Program-made: the position numbers and the translations under genes
Shown: one piece after another, positions 14,456 to 24,151 of the stretch
Layout: each line of letters begins with the position of its first letter
Numbering within the stretch: position 1 is the stretch's first letter
Assembly: GCF_023008585.1 (NCBI RefSeq)
Contig: NZ_CP095390.1
Coordinates: 1,922,001-1,986,000 of the forward strand
DNA: 64,000 bases
DNA from: Natribaculum breve
GTDB lineage: Archaea; Halobacteriota; Halobacteria; Halobacteriales; Natrialbaceae
Reading direction: 5' to 3'
The notes under the pieces: generated by a model
What the model saw: only the letters and a program-made list of their open reading frames with translations
Told to the model about the DNA's origin: nothing
The model's database searches: none

Positions 14456-17296
14456 ATGAGCTACGACCCGCAGGAACTCGAGGCCGAGTGGCGCGACCGC
14501 TGGGCCGAATCGGGGCGGTACGAGGCCGACCCCGACGAACGAGACGACGCGACGTTCGTGACGGTGCCTTACCCATATCCGAGCGGGGGGATGCACATCG
14601 GCCACGCCCGCACGTACACCGTCCCCGACGTCTACGCACGGTATCGACGCCAGCAGGGGGATAACGTCCTCTTCCCGATCGGCTGGCACGTCACCGGGAC
14701 GCCGATCATCGGCGCCGTCGAACGGCTGAAGAAAGGCGAGGAGGAACAGCTCTCGGTCCTGCGAGACACCTACAACGTCCCCGAGGAGACCCTCGAGGAC
14801 CTCGAGACGCCGATGGGCTTCGCCCGCCACTTCATCGAGGAACACTACAAGAAGGGGATGCGCCAGCTGGGGCTGTCGATCGACTGGCGACGGGAGTTTA
14901 CGACCAACGACGAACGGTACTCGAAGTTCATCACCTGGCAGTACGAGACCTTGCGGGAGCGCGGACTGCTCGAGAAGGGCCTGCACCCGGTCAACTACTG
15001 TACCAACGAGGAACAGCCGGTCACGACCCACGACCTGCTCGAGGGCGAGGAGGCGGAGTTCCAGGAGTACACGCTGATCAAGTTCAGCGACGGCGAGACG
15101 ATCTACCCGATGGCGACGCTGCGACCCGAGACGGTCCGGGGCGTCACCAACGCCTACGTCGACCCCGAGGCGGAGTACGCTCGCGCGGTAGTCGACGGCG
15201 AGGAGTGGGTCGTCTCCGTCGAGGCGACCGAGAAGTTCGACCTGCAGGCCCGCGACGTCGAGGTCGTCGAAACGTTCGAGGGGTCGGAGCTGGTCGGCGA
15301 GCACGTCACGAACCCCGTGACCGACGAGGAGATCGTCGTCGTCCCCGCCGACTTCGTCGACACCGACAACGCGACGGGCGTCGTCATGTCCGTGCCCGCC
15401 CACTCGCCCGACGACTGGGTCGCACTCGAGGAGGCGAAAGCGCGCGCCGACGACCTGGCCGAGTTCGGCGTCGATCCCGACGAGGTGCAGGCGATCGAGC
15501 CCCGCGCGATCCTCACCATCGAGGGCTACGGCGAGTACCCCGCGAGAGACGCCGTCTCCGACCACGACGTCGCCTCCTCGAGCGACCCCGCACTCGAGGA
15601 GGCGACCCAGGAGCTGTACAACCGCGAGTTCCACCAGGGCGAGTTGATCGAGGAGTACGGCGAGTTCGCCGGCGAAGTGATCGAGGACGTCCGCGACGAA
15701 CTCAAGGCCCACTACCAGCAACGGGGCGCGTTCGACGCGATGTACGACTTCGCCGAGGAGGTCGTCTGCCGCTGCGGTGGCGACGTCGAGGTCGCCGAAC
15801 AGGAGACGTGGTTCCTGCGGTACAACGACGAGGAGTGGCGCGAGAAGACCCACCGAGCCGTCGACCGACTCGACGCCATCCCCGAGAACACCCGCGAGCA
15901 GTACGACCACACCATCGAGTGGCTCGAGGAGTGGCCCTGCATCCGCAACTACGGGCTGGGCACGCGCCTGCCGTGGGACGACGAGTTCGTCATCGAGCCC
16001 CTCTCGGACTCGACGATCTACATGTCCTACTACACCATCGCCCACCGGCTGCAGGACGTCCCGCCGGAGGAGATGGACCGGGCGTTCTTCGACACGCTGT
16101 TTTACGGCGCAGACGCCGTGGACGACCCGAACGAGCGCGCACTCGAGTTGCGCGAGGAGTGGGACTACTGGTACCCCGTCGACTACCGGTGTTCGGGCAA
16201 CGACCTGATCTCGAACCACCTCACGTTCTTCCTCTACCACCACGCCGAACTCTTCCCCGAGCCGAAGTGGCCCGAGGGGATCACCGTCATGGGCATGGGG
16301 CTGCTCGAGGGCGAGAAGATGAGTTCCTCGAAGGGCCACGTCGTCCTGCCCGACGAGGCCATCTCGGAGTACGGCGCGGACACCGTGCGCTTTTTCCTGC
16401 TGAACAGCTCCGAGCCGTGGCAGGACTACGACTGGCGCGCGGAAGAAGTGGGCGCGACCCGCGACCAGCTAGAGCGGTTCTGGAACCGCGCGGTCGAGAT
16501 CATCGACGGACCGGCGGGCGAACGCGAGCTAGAACGGGTCGACCGCTGGCTGCTCGCGAACCTCCAGGAGACGGTCCGGGAGGCGACGGCGGCGATGGAC
16601 CGCTTCGAGACCCGGAAGGCGAGCCAGACCGCCTTCTACCGGTTCGAGGAGTTCCTGAAGTGGTACCGACGACGCGCCGACCTCGAGCGTCCCGGCGCGC
16701 GCTGGACCCTGCGGACGGTCCTCGAGACGCGGCTGCGCCTGCTGGCCCCGTTCGTGCCGTTCATGGCGAACGAACTCCACGAGCGGCTGACGGGCGAGCC
16801 CGCCGAGGACGTCCCGTGGCCCGAGCCGGTCCCCGAGTTCGACGATCCGACCGTGATCGCCGAAGAGGACCTCGTCGAGGACCTCGTCGAGGACGTTCGC
16901 GACATCGTCGACGTGACCGACACCGACCCCGAGACGATCCGGGTCTACGCGGCCGCCGACTGGAAGCGCGACGTCTTCGAGACGGTCGTCGACGTCGGCC
17001 CGAACCAGGGACAGGTGATGGGCGAGGTCATGCAAGACGAACGGTTGCGCGAGAGAGGCGACGCCGTCAACCAGCTGGTCGGCGACCTCGTCGCGTTCGT
17101 CCGCGAACGCGACGAGGAGAGCCTGGAGACGCTCGCGGAGATCGACGAAGTGACGGTGTACGAAGACGCCGCCTCGTTCCTCGCCGACGAGTTCGACGCC
17201 GACGTCGAGGTCTACGCCGAGGACGGCGACCCAGTCGACCCCGCCGACAAGGCGCGTCACGCCCAGCCGTTCCGCCCGGCGATCCACCTCGAGTAG
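14456..17296 (+). CDS. leuS: Leucyl-tRNA synthetase
   Basis: 946 residues. Charges tRNA-Leu. Class I signatures: HIGH as MHIGH (46-50) and KMSKS as KMSSSK (621-626). The CP1 editing domain lies between (TLRPETVRGVTNAYVDPEAE; DNATGVVMSVPAHSPDDW). A zinc-like CRCGGDVEVAEQETWF segment and the anticodon-binding helical C-terminus follow. Archaeal-type architecture. Start MSYDPQELEAEWRD at the predicted transcription start; the reading upstream to 14417 would begin in the promoter. Confidence 0.97.
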   Translation: MSYDPQELEAEWRDRWAESGRYEADPDERDDATFVTVPYPYPSGGMHIGHARTYTVPDVYARYRRQQGDNVLFPIGWHVTGTPIIGAVERLKKGEEEQLSVLRDTYNVPEETLEDLETPMGFARHFIEEHYKKGMRQLGLSIDWRREFTTNDERYSKFITWQYETLRERGLLEKGLHPVNYCTNEEQPVTTHDLLEGEEAEFQEYTLIKFSDGETIYPMATLRPETVRGVTNAYVDPEAEYARAVVDGEEWVVSVEATEKFDLQARDVEVVETFEGSELVGEHVTNPVTDEEIVVVPADFVDTDNATGVVMSVPAHSPDDWVALEEAKARADDLAEFGVDPDEVQAIEPRAILTIEGYGEYPARDAVSDHDVASSSDPALEEATQELYNREFHQGELIEEYGEFAGEVIEDVRDELKAHYQQRGAFDAMYDFAEEVVCRCGGDVEVAEQETWFLRYNDEEWREKTHRAVDRLDAIPENTREQYDHTIEWLEEWPCIRNYGLGTRLPWDDEFVIEPLSDSTIYMSYYTIAHRLQDVPPEEMDRAFFDTLFYGADAVDDPNERALELREEWDYWYPVDYRCSGNDLISNHLTFFLYHHAELFPEPKWPEGITVMGMGLLEGEKMSSSKGHVVLPDEAISEYGADTVRFFLLNSSEPWQDYDWRAEEVGATRDQLERFWNRAVEIIDGPAGERELERVDRWLLANLQETVREATAAMDRFETRKASQTAFYRFEEFLKWYRRRADLERPGARWTLRTVLETRLRLLAPFVPFMANELHERLTGEPAEDVPWPEPVPEFDDPTVIAEEDLVEDLVEDVRDIVDVTDTDPETIRVYAAADWKRDVFETVVDVGPNQGQVMGEVMQDERLRERGDAVNQLVGDLVAFVRERDEESLETLAEIDEVTVYEDAASFLADEFDADVEVYAEDGDPVDPADKARHAQPFRPAIHLE

Positions 17297-17390
17297 AGCG
17301 CGTCCGACGCGAGACGAGAACGCGGCCGGCGTTCACAGCACCTGACAGACGCCTGCGTCATTTATTGTCGCGTTCGCCGTGGACACCAGT

Positions 17391-17615
17391 ATGAGCAGCG
17401 CGGACGCCGACGAGGACGAGTCGAGGGCGAAGCGGGCGTTGCGTACCGTCACCCCGTCGTACAGCGGCCGGCCGAACGTCGAGATGGACGTCATCGGCTG
17501 GAGTATCCTGCTCGGCATGATCCTCGTTCTGTTGCCCATGCTGCCGTTTCTCGTCGCGCTCTGGCTGATCGGAAAGCTCCTCGACGCACTCACTCGAAGC
17601 CCGGGCGCAGAATGA
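17391..17615 (+). CDS. Small single-pass membrane protein (DUF7535-like)
   Basis: 74 residues. Acidic/basic N-terminus then one long hydrophobic segment (about 34-66: IGWSILLGMILVLLPMLPFL and onwards). TATA-like CATTTATTG (17359-17367) ~28 nt upstream of the ATG. Stop overlaps the start of the DUF2071 gene (ATGA), so the two are co-translated. Resembles short haloarchaeal membrane proteins; function unknown. Confidence 0.75.
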   Translation: MSSADADEDESRAKRALRTVTPSYSGRPNVEMDVIGWSILLGMILVLLPMLPFLVALWLIGKLLDALTRSPGAE

Positions 17616-18376
17616 CCTCCACGCGAGAACGACCGCGGATCGAACGCTGGCGATCGAGGGCACGACCGTCGGCGACGCCGCGAACTCCCCACCTCTTCGC
17701 GATGACGTGGCGAGACGGGCTGTTCGCCCACTGGCCCGTCGATCCCGACCGGCTGCGACCACACGTGCCGGAGCCGCTCGAACTCGACACGTACGACGGG
17801 ACCGCGTGGGTGAGCGTCCTGCCGTTCGTCCTCGCTCGAGTCGGCGTTCGCGGATCGCCCGCAGCGTTTCGGCTCGCGTTTCCGGAACTCAACGTCCGAA
17901 CCTACGTCCGGTACGGGGACGACGCGGGACTGTTCTTCTTCGACGTCGAGGTCGGGAGCGCGTTCGTCGCGAACGTGGTCGGCCGGACGACCCGGCTGCC
18001 GGTGTACCGCGCCCGGATGCACGTCGCGGGCACCGACGGCCGCATCGCGTTCTCGAGTTCGCGCCCCGACGCCGACGACCTCGCTCGGTTTTCGGCGACG
18101 TACCGACCCGACGGACCGATCTCTCACGCCGAACCGGGCTCGCTCGAACACTGGCTCACCGCGCGTCGTCGCTTCTACGCACCCCGAGACGGGAGCGTGT
18201 CGACCGCCGAAATCGCCCACGCGCCGTGGCCGCTCCAGCCCGCCGCGGTGACGATCCACGAGAACACGCTCTTCGAGGCCAACGGGCTGCCGGAGCCGGA
18301 GGGAGAACCGATCTACCAGTACTGTGGCGAACTCGAGATGACGGGATCGATCGCGCGTCGAGTCCGCACGCGGTAG
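17612..18376 (+). CDS. DUF2071 (YqjF-like) protein
   Basis: 254 residues. Typical opening MTWRDGLFAHWPVDPDRLRP followed by FPELNVRTYVRY and GLFFFDVEVGSAFV, the signature order of the DUF2071/acetoacetate-decarboxylase-like family. Catalytic role unknown. ATGA overlap with the upstream membrane protein suggests joint expression. Confidence 0.87.
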   Translation: MTSTRERPRIERWRSRARPSATPRTPHLFAMTWRDGLFAHWPVDPDRLRPHVPEPLELDTYDGTAWVSVLPFVLARVGVRGSPAAFRLAFPELNVRTYVRYGDDAGLFFFDVEVGSAFVANVVGRTTRLPVYRARMHVAGTDGRIAFSSSRPDADDLARFSATYRPDGPISHAEPGSLEHWLTARRRFYAPRDGSVSTAEIAHAPWPLQPAAVTIHENTLFEANGLPEPEGEPIYQYCGELEMTGSIARRVRTR

Positions 18377-18385
18377 AGAACGGCG

Positions 18386-19378
18386 TTACTCGTCGACGCC
18401 GACGAGGTCGAACGGCGAGCCGTTGCCTTCGTCCGCGGCGTGGGCGTAGACGACGTGAGCGGCGGCGACGTCCTGGATCGCCAGCCCGGTCGAGTCGAAG
18501 ACGGTGACGCCGGTCTCGGCGGTGCGGCCCTCGCGCTCGCCGACGACGATCTCGCCGATCTCGGCGTCGATGTCCTCGTCGGTGAGGACGCCCTCGGCGT
18601 AGGGGACGTTGATCTCGCCGGAGTGAGTACACTGCTCGTGGTCGTCGATGACGACCGTCGCCTCGAGGAGGAGGTCGTCGGCGAGTTCGTGTTTGCCCTC
18701 GGCGTCGGCACCCATCGCGTTGACGTGGGTGTGGTCGCCGACGTCGTCCGGTCCGACGATAGGGTCTTCGACGGGCGTCACCGTCGAGAGGACGTCACAG
18801 TGGCCCGCCTCGGCGATCGACCCGCCGCGGACGTCGAACTCGTCGCCGTAGGCGTCGACGAACCGCTTTACGCGCTCGTCGTCGACGTCGCTGACGACGA
18901 CCTCCTCGATGGGCCGGACTTCGGCGATGGCCTCGAGTTGCGTGTACGACTGGACGCCGGCACCGACGATCCCCAGACTCCGGGCGTCCTCGACGGCGAG
19001 GTGGTCGGTGGCGACCGCGGCGGCGGCACCGGTCCGTTTCATCGTCAGCGCCGTCCCGTCGATGACCGCGAGCGGGAACGCCGTCTCGGGATCGGAGTAG
19101 ATCATCGTCCCCATCACGGTCGGGAGGTCGTGGTCGGTGGGGTTGTCAGGGTGGACGTTGACCCACTTCAGTCCCGCGGCGTCCCACTCGCCCGCGTCGA
19201 GGTACGCGGGCATCGACCGGAAGTCGCCGTTGTACTGGGGCAGTTCGATGTAGGACTTCGCCGGCATCTGTGCGTTGCCGTGCTCGTAGGCGGCGAAGGC
19301 GTCCTCGATCGCGCGGATGACATCTGCCATCCGGGTGTTCTCGTCGACGTCGTCGCTGTCCAGAAGTAGCGTCTTCAT
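18386..19378 (-). CDS. Ornithine cyclodeaminase / archaeal alanine dehydrogenase family
   Basis: 330 residues. Family of NAD(P)-dependent enzymes including archaeal AlaDH and OCD. Substrate-side segment AGLKWVNVHPDNP; Rossmann fold with GIVGAGVQSYTQLEAI (~137-152); DALSTVTP-like segment DVLSTVTPVEDPIVGP; VTVFDSTGLAIQDVAAA at the C-terminus is characteristic. Alanine dehydrogenase is the more usual haloarchaeal assignment, but sequence alone does not settle the substrate. Convergent with the DUF2071 gene. Confidence 0.88.
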   Translation of the reverse strand: MKTLLLDSDDVDENTRMADVIRAIEDAFAAYEHGNAQMPAKSYIELPQYNGDFRSMPAYLDAGEWDAAGLKWVNVHPDNPTDHDLPTVMGTMIYSDPETAFPLAVIDGTALTMKRTGAAAAVATDHLAVEDARSLGIVGAGVQSYTQLEAIAEVRPIEEVVVSDVDDERVKRFVDAYGDEFDVRGGSIAEAGHCDVLSTVTPVEDPIVGPDDVGDHTHVNAMGADAEGKHELADDLLLEATVVIDDHEQCTHSGEINVPYAEGVLTDEDIDAEIGEIVVGEREGRTAETGVTVFDSTGLAIQDVAAAHVVYAHAADEGNGSPFDLVGVDE

Positions 19379-19556
19379 GCTGGCGAATATTGCGGGCGAG
19401 CACTTAGTTCATCTGAATACCGAGTCGCCGTGCTCGCGTCGCGACGTCGACGCTCGAGGGCGACGCTCGAGTCGGAGACGGCGGGTCGAAAAAACGAATC
19501 GATCGGGAACGAACGGTCGGCGAGTACGACGGTCGGGCAGTCGGTAGCGGCCGATC

Positions 19557-21236
19557 TTACATCGCGCCGCCCATGCCGCCCATACCGCCCATACCGCCCA
19601 TGCCGCCGCCCATGCCACCGCCGGGCATGTCTTCGCCGTCGTCGTCGTCGGAGCTACCGCCTTTGAGTTCGCCGGCGGCGATGACGTCGTCGATGCGAAG
19701 CAGCATGACGGCGGCCTCGGTGGCCGACTCGATCGCCTGGGTCTTCACGCGCAGGGGCTCGTAGACGCCCTCGCCTTCCATGTCGATGACGTCGCCGGTG
19801 TAGGCGTCGAGGCCGGCACCGGTCTCCTCGGCGTCGTGTTCGCTGCGCAGTTCGACCAGCGAGTCGATGGGGTCGAGCCCGGCGTTCTCCGCGAGGGTGC
19901 GCGGGACGACCTCGAGGGCGTCGGCGAACGCCTCGACGGCGAGCTGTTCGCGGCCGCCGACGGAGTCGGCGTAGTCGCGCAGCGCGAGCGAGAGTTCGGT
20001 CTCGGGTGCGCCGCCGCCGGCGAGCACCTTGCCGTCCTCGATGGTCGTCCGGACCACGCCCAGCGAGTCCTCGATGGCGCGGTCGACCTCGTCGATGACG
20101 TGCTCGGTGCCTCCTCGGAGGATGAGCGTGACGGCCTTGGCGTCCTCGACGTCCTCGACGAAGATGCGCTGGTCGCCGCCGACGTCGCGCTGGGCGACGT
20201 TACCGGCGAAGCCGAGGTCGTCCTCGGTGATGTCGTCGACGCTCGAGACGGGCGTCGCGCCGGTGGATCGGGCGATGCGGCCGGCGTCGGAGGACTTGAC
20301 GCGGCGGACCGCGAGGATGCCCTCCTGGGCGAGGTAGTGCTGGGCCATGTCGTCGATGCCGCCGTCGACGAAGACGACGTCCGCACCGACGTCGACGAGT
20401 TCGTCGACCATCTCCCGGAGCTGGGCCTCTTCCTGGTCGAGGAACTGCTGGAGCTGGTCGGGGTCGGTGACGTTGACCTCGGCGTCGATCTCGGTCTCTT
20501 TGACCTCGAGAGCGTCGTCGACGATCGCGACCGACGCGTCCTCGACGAAGTAAGGCATGTTCTCGGAGACGCGCTCCTTGTCGACGATGACGCCCTCGAC
20601 GAGTTCGGACTCGTCGATCGAGCCGCCGACGACCTTCTCGACTTTGACGTTGTCCGTGTCGATGCCGTCGTCGTCGGCGACCGTCCGGACGGCGTCGACG
20701 ACGAGGTCGGACAGCAGGTCCTTGGCGTTCTCGGCACCCTTGCCCGTCATCGCCGTGGCGGCGATCTGGGTGAGGATCTCCGTGTCGTCCTCGTCGACCT
20801 CGATCGCGATCTCCTCGAGGGCCGCCGTGGCCTCTTCGGCGGCCTGGCGGTACCCCTTCGCGAGGGTGGAGGCGTGGATGTCCTGCTCGAGGAGGTCCTC
20901 GGCGCGCTTGAGCAGTTCGCCGGAGACGACGACGGCCGAGGTGGTGCCGTCACCGACCTCGTCCTCCTGGGTCTCGGCGACCTCGACGATCATGTTGGCC
21001 GCCGGGTGGTCGATGTCCATCTCCTTGAGGATGGTGACGCCGTCGTTCGTGACGACGACCGAGCCCGTCGAGTCGACGAGCATCTTGTCCATCCCTTTCG
21101 GGCCGAGTGTCGTCCGTACGGCCTCGGAGACGGCCTTGCCGGCCGTGATGTTCATCGACTGTGCGTCCTTTCCGGAGGTTCGCTGGCTCTCCTCCGAGAG
21201 AACGATGAGGGGCTGGTTGCCCATCTGTTGTGCCAT
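19557..21236 (-). CDS. Thermosome subunit (group II chaperonin)
   Basis: 559 residues. ATP-driven folding chamber subunit. [56 protein letters not shown] and GDGTTSAVV are diagnostic. The C-terminus is a Gly-Gly-Met repeat ending in MGGAM. The promoter region on the minus strand is AT-rich (AAAAAATTCATATAGAATAG) 25-50 nt upstream. Which paralogue (alpha, beta or gamma) cannot be told here. Confidence 0.96.
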   Translation of the reverse strand: MAQQMGNQPLIVLSEESQRTSGKDAQSMNITAGKAVSEAVRTTLGPKGMDKMLVDSTGSVVVTNDGVTILKEMDIDHPAANMIVEVAETQEDEVGDGTTSAVVVSGELLKRAEDLLEQDIHASTLAKGYRQAAEEATAALEEIAIEVDEDDTEILTQIAATAMTGKGAENAKDLLSDLVVDAVRTVADDDGIDTDNVKVEKVVGGSIDESELVEGVIVDKERVSENMPYFVEDASVAIVDDALEVKETEIDAEVNVTDPDQLQQFLDQEEAQLREMVDELVDVGADVVFVDGGIDDMAQHYLAQEGILAVRRVKSSDAGRIARSTGATPVSSVDDITEDDLGFAGNVAQRDVGGDQRIFVEDVEDAKAVTLILRGGTEHVIDEVDRAIEDSLGVVRTTIEDGKVLAGGGAPETELSLALRDYADSVGGREQLAVEAFADALEVVPRTLAENAGLDPIDSLVELRSEHDAEETGAGLDAYTGDVIDMEGEGVYEPLRVKTQAIESATEAAVMLLRIDDVIAAGELKGGSSDDDDGEDMPGGGMGGGMGGMGGMGGMGGAM

Positions 21237-21427
21237 TGTAAGAGAGAGATTGATTGCTATTCTATATGAATTTTTTGGTGTCTGGTGAGACGAATCGCCT
21301 CACACGGCCGTCGTCGACTCGAGAGAGATCGATCGACGACCGGTTATTTATACTGGAAAAACGGCACGTCGTCGAGGACCGGGGCGTGGCGAGACGACTC
21401 GAGTCGGGGTCGACAGTGCGAGTCCGA

Positions 21428-21985
21428 CTACGAGTTGCCGCCGGGGAACCGGTGGTACTGCATCCCCTGGTGTTTCATCTCGTTGTGTTTCTCTTCGAGG
21501 AACGAGTAGACCGCGCCGTGGGGTGCCCCGTCGAGCAGCATCTCGGCGGCGCTGCGGACGGCGTCGACCTGCGGCGGCGTGCCGATGATCCCCAGCGTCG
21601 AGCCGTAGATGACGACCGAGGCCCCCGAGAGCTCTTCCATGAGCTCGCGGGTGCGGCCGCCCTCGCCGATCAGCCGGCCCTTCTGTCGTTTCATGTCGTT
21701 TTTGTTGCGCGAGGCGGCGTCGATGTCGACGACGTCGAACAGCATCATGTCGTCCTCGAGCAGCCGCAGCGCTTCCTCCGGCGGGAACCCGCGACCGATC
21801 GCGCGGACGATCTCGGGACCCTTGAGGCCGCGAACGGGGTCGCCGACGGTCTCGACGGCGACGGATCCGTTCTCAGAATCGATGTCGAGTCGCACTTCGG
21901 CTTCCGCCTCGATCTCGCGCATCGTCTCGCCGCCCTCGCCGATGAGAGCGCCGACGCGGTCCTGCGGAATCTTCACGTGTTGCAT
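21428..21985 (-). CDS. Archaeal KH-domain protein (Pno1/Dim2-like)
   Basis: 185 residues, two KH domains with GxxG loops: VGALIGEGGETMREIE (~11-26) and GRLIGEGGRTRELMEE (~102-117). Homologues assist 18S/16S rRNA processing and bind a-IF2 alpha. In many archaea the gene sits beside rio1 and eIF1A; here rio1 is 4 kb away on the same strand. Start ATG MQHVKIPQDRVG is the family start. Confidence 0.9.
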   Translation of the reverse strand: MQHVKIPQDRVGALIGEGGETMREIEAEAEVRLDIDSENGSVAVETVGDPVRGLKGPEIVRAIGRGFPPEEALRLLEDDMMLFDVVDIDAASRNKNDMKRQKGRLIGEGGRTRELMEELSGASVVIYGSTLGIIGTPPQVDAVRSAAEMLLDGAPHGAVYSFLEEKHNEMKHQGMQYHRFPGGNS

Positions 21986-22107
21986 GTACTCGAGTACTGG
22001 CTCAGCCAGTTTAAGGCCTTGGTCAACACTCGACGGTCTGGCTGTGACGCGCTAGCAGGCGTCTACGAGCGAGATCTGGGACGCCACTCGTCACGCGTCG
22101 GTCCCGA

Positions 22108-22165
22108 GGAAACCGGACCGACTCCGACAGCGTCTCGAGGATCGCGACGGTCCGACGGTCGGTCG
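22108..22165 (-). pseudogene. Fragment of the phosphodiesterase gene 3' region
   Basis: On the minus strand this stretch reads DRRTVAILETLSESVRF, matching DHRTVAILDTLSESVRF near the C-terminus of the intact phosphodiesterase at 23602-24108. The DNA matches at most positions over ~55 bp (compare 23622-23676). No start or remaining domain is present. The intact and fragment copies lie in direct orientation on either side of the BASS transporter gene. Confidence 0.7.
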
Positions 22166-22198
22166 ACAACCTCGAGCAACCGTACGCCTCCGCTGGTG

Positions 22199-22281
22199 TG
22201 ATAATGATGGTTGTGACTGGTTACCGACGCAACCACCAGCCGTCGTGCGGTTGCGTCGGTACAGACTCACAGCGATCGTTA
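22199..22281. repeat. Long palindromic repeat, family 1, copy 3
   Basis: Begins TGATAATGATGG; arms ATGGTTGTGA (22207-22216) and TCACAGCGAT (22267-22276). Unlike copies 1, 4 and 5 it is not at an intact gene's stop. Part of the 398-bp gap 21986-22383, which also holds the phosphodiesterase fragment and no gene I can support. Confidence 0.75.
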
Positions 22282-22383
22282 TGAAGCCACGACCGATCGC
22301 ACGCGCGATCACGCCACCGTGTACTTCTGCGGGTCGTTCACGGACTCGGTCGGCGGCCGAAAAACTGGGAAGATCCGGGTCCG

Positions 22384-23388
22384 TCAGCGCAGCGTGGCGA
22401 TCACGTCCCGGATCGAACGCCCGTCGTCGACGACGTCGCGACGATACTGCATGTACGCCGCTCCGAGGGGTGGCTGGAGGAGGTACGCGAGCGCGATCGG
22501 CAACACCGCCTCGACCGGCGGGAACCCCGGTGCTGCGGCGATCGCGAGTGCGATCGAGAGGTTGCGCATGTTCGTCGCGTAGACGAGGGAGACGGCTCGC
22601 GAGGAGTCGAACAGGCGGCGACCGACGACCGAACCGGCCCCGAGGACGATGGCGTAGAAGACGACCAGCGGAACGATCACGGCGAGCGACGCGATCGGGT
22701 CGGCGAGGATGCTCTCGGATCGCATCGCCATCGCGACGAACACGATCGTCACGACCCCGAACGAGCTCAGTCCGCCGAACGTCGGTTTGAGTCTCCTGAA
22801 TCCGTCCGATCCGTACTGGCGGAGCAGCCCCCACCTGGTGACAGCCCCGGCGACCATCGGGAGCGCGATGATCAGCGCGAGCTGTCTGTACAGCGCCGCC
22901 GGCTCGAACCCGACGTTCGCGCCGACCAGCACCGACAGATACGCCGGCAGGATCGCCACGGCCGCGAGGAGATTGACCGACATCGCCACGAGCGCGCCCT
23001 CGAGGTCCCCGCCCGCCAGTCCGGTCCAGGCGGCGGTCATCCCCGAGGTCGGGATCAGCGCGATGAAGTACAGACCGACCGCGTAGTGGGGGTCGCCGGC
23101 GAAGAACAGCCGGGCGAGTCCGACGGCCACGAGCGGTGCGAGCCCGAAGTTCAGGACGAGGCTCGCACCGACCAGCCCCGCGTGCCGGCGGATCTTCAAC
23201 AGCTCCCGCAGGTCGAGGTTGATCATCATCGGGTAGACCATCAGAAAGAGAATCGGCACGACAGCCGCCTTCAGGGCGCTCTCGACGTCGGACCCGAAGA
23301 ACTGTCCGCTCACGAGTCCGACGACGATCGCGAGGACGACTGCGGGGACGAGATTCGACTTGATACGCTCCAGAACGCTGGTGATCAT
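22384..23388 (-). CDS. BASS-family transporter (bile acid:Na+ symporter-like)
   Basis: 334 residues with about ten hydrophobic segments. Recognisable BASS/ACR3-fold segments: MVYPMMINLDLRELL, NFGLAPLVAVGLA, IPTSGMTAAWTGLAGGD and ATNMRNLSIALAIA. The cysteine found in the ACR3 arsenite carriers' pore segment is absent here, so a generic organic-anion or unknown substrate is likelier. ATG 23388 chosen; the frame extends to a TTG at 23421. The gene is flanked by direct copies of the neighbouring phosphodiesterase 3' end, suggesting insertion or rearrangement. Confidence 0.85.
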   Translation of the reverse strand: MITSVLERIKSNLVPAVVLAIVVGLVSGQFFGSDVESALKAAVVPILFLMVYPMMINLDLRELLKIRRHAGLVGASLVLNFGLAPLVAVGLARLFFAGDPHYAVGLYFIALIPTSGMTAAWTGLAGGDLEGALVAMSVNLLAAVAILPAYLSVLVGANVGFEPAALYRQLALIIALPMVAGAVTRWGLLRQYGSDGFRRLKPTFGGLSSFGVVTIVFVAMAMRSESILADPIASLAVIVPLVVFYAIVLGAGSVVGRRLFDSSRAVSLVYATNMRNLSIALAIAAAPGFPPVEAVLPIALAYLLQPPLGAAYMQYRRDVVDDGRSIRDVIATLR

Positions 23389-23601
23389 ACTGACGATAGC
23401 AGTATGGCTCGAGTAGAACAAAACTGCCCTGGTAGAAACGAATATGAGTGAGCTTTCGGGCTAGTTAGGGCACGCTTCGTGAGATTACCGGATACAGTTG
23501 TGAGTTTCTTGTGCAATATAACGTGGCCGACCTCGCCCGGTCGGCGTTTCCGTCACCCGGATCGCGTGTCGTCGGAACGCGTCGAGAAGAGTCCATCCTC
23601 G

Positions 23602-24108
23602 CTACTCCTCGAGGACAGACCGGAACCGGACCGACTCCGACAGCGTGTCGAGGATCGCGACGGTCCGGTGGTCGGACGGGACGGTCGGGAAGTGTGCGCC
23701 GGGGTTGACGACCGTCGTCCGTCCGTCGGTCTCGTGTTCGCGCTCGTGGTGGTGGCCGTAGCAGACGTAGTCGTACGTCTCGCCGGCGGCGAGCGCGCGC
23801 ACTTCCGCGAGCGATTCTCCGTGGAGGACCGCCATCGAGAGGCCGTCGAACTCGAGGTCGGCGAACCGGCCGTGGAGTTCGCTGCCGGTCCCGAGCGCGT
23901 CGAACGCGGCCTCGAGGCCCGAGATCTCGCCGTCGTTGTTGCCGAGGACGCCGTGGAGTTCGAACCCCTCGAAGGCGTCGATCACCGGCGGCGCGACGAA
24001 GTCGCCACAGTGGACGATCACCTCGACGCCCTCCTCTTCGAAGACGTCCGTGGCCGCTCTGGCCGCCTCGACGTTGTCGTGGGTGTCCGCGACGATGCCG
24101 ACGTGCAT
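23602..24108 (-). CDS. Metallophosphoesterase, YfcE/MJ0936 type
   Basis: 168 residues. Small calcineurin-like phosphodiesterase with the full metal-ligand set: GIVADTHDN (Asp8, His10), HCGDF, GNNDGE, LHGES and YGHHHERE. Start ATG MHVGIVADTHDN chosen as the family N-terminus. Followed on the same strand by the BASS gene. A duplicated C-terminal fragment lies at 22108-22165. Confidence 0.93.
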   Translation of the reverse strand: MHVGIVADTHDNVEAARAATDVFEEEGVEVIVHCGDFVAPPVIDAFEGFELHGVLGNNDGEISGLEAAFDALGTGSELHGRFADLEFDGLSMAVLHGESLAEVRALAAGETYDYVCYGHHHEREHETDGRTTVVNPGAHFPTVPSDHRTVAILDTLSESVRFRSVLEE

Positions 24109-24151
24109 GGTTCCTCGAGCGTCGGCGAGACACAAGAGCGTTCGGGCGGAG

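Noticed and set aside
14444..16339. Minus-strand ORF of 631 codons opposite leuS
   Set aside because: Antisense shadow of leuS caused by high G+C; the HIGH and KMSSS motifs are on the plus strand and the ORF has no recognisable domain.
19557..19625. Short direct repeats resembling a CRISPR
   Set aside because: They encode the Gly-Gly-Met tail of the thermosome and lack spacers.
22384..23388. ACR3 arsenite efflux pump
   Set aside because: Shares the fold, but the pore-segment cysteine essential in ACR3 is missing.
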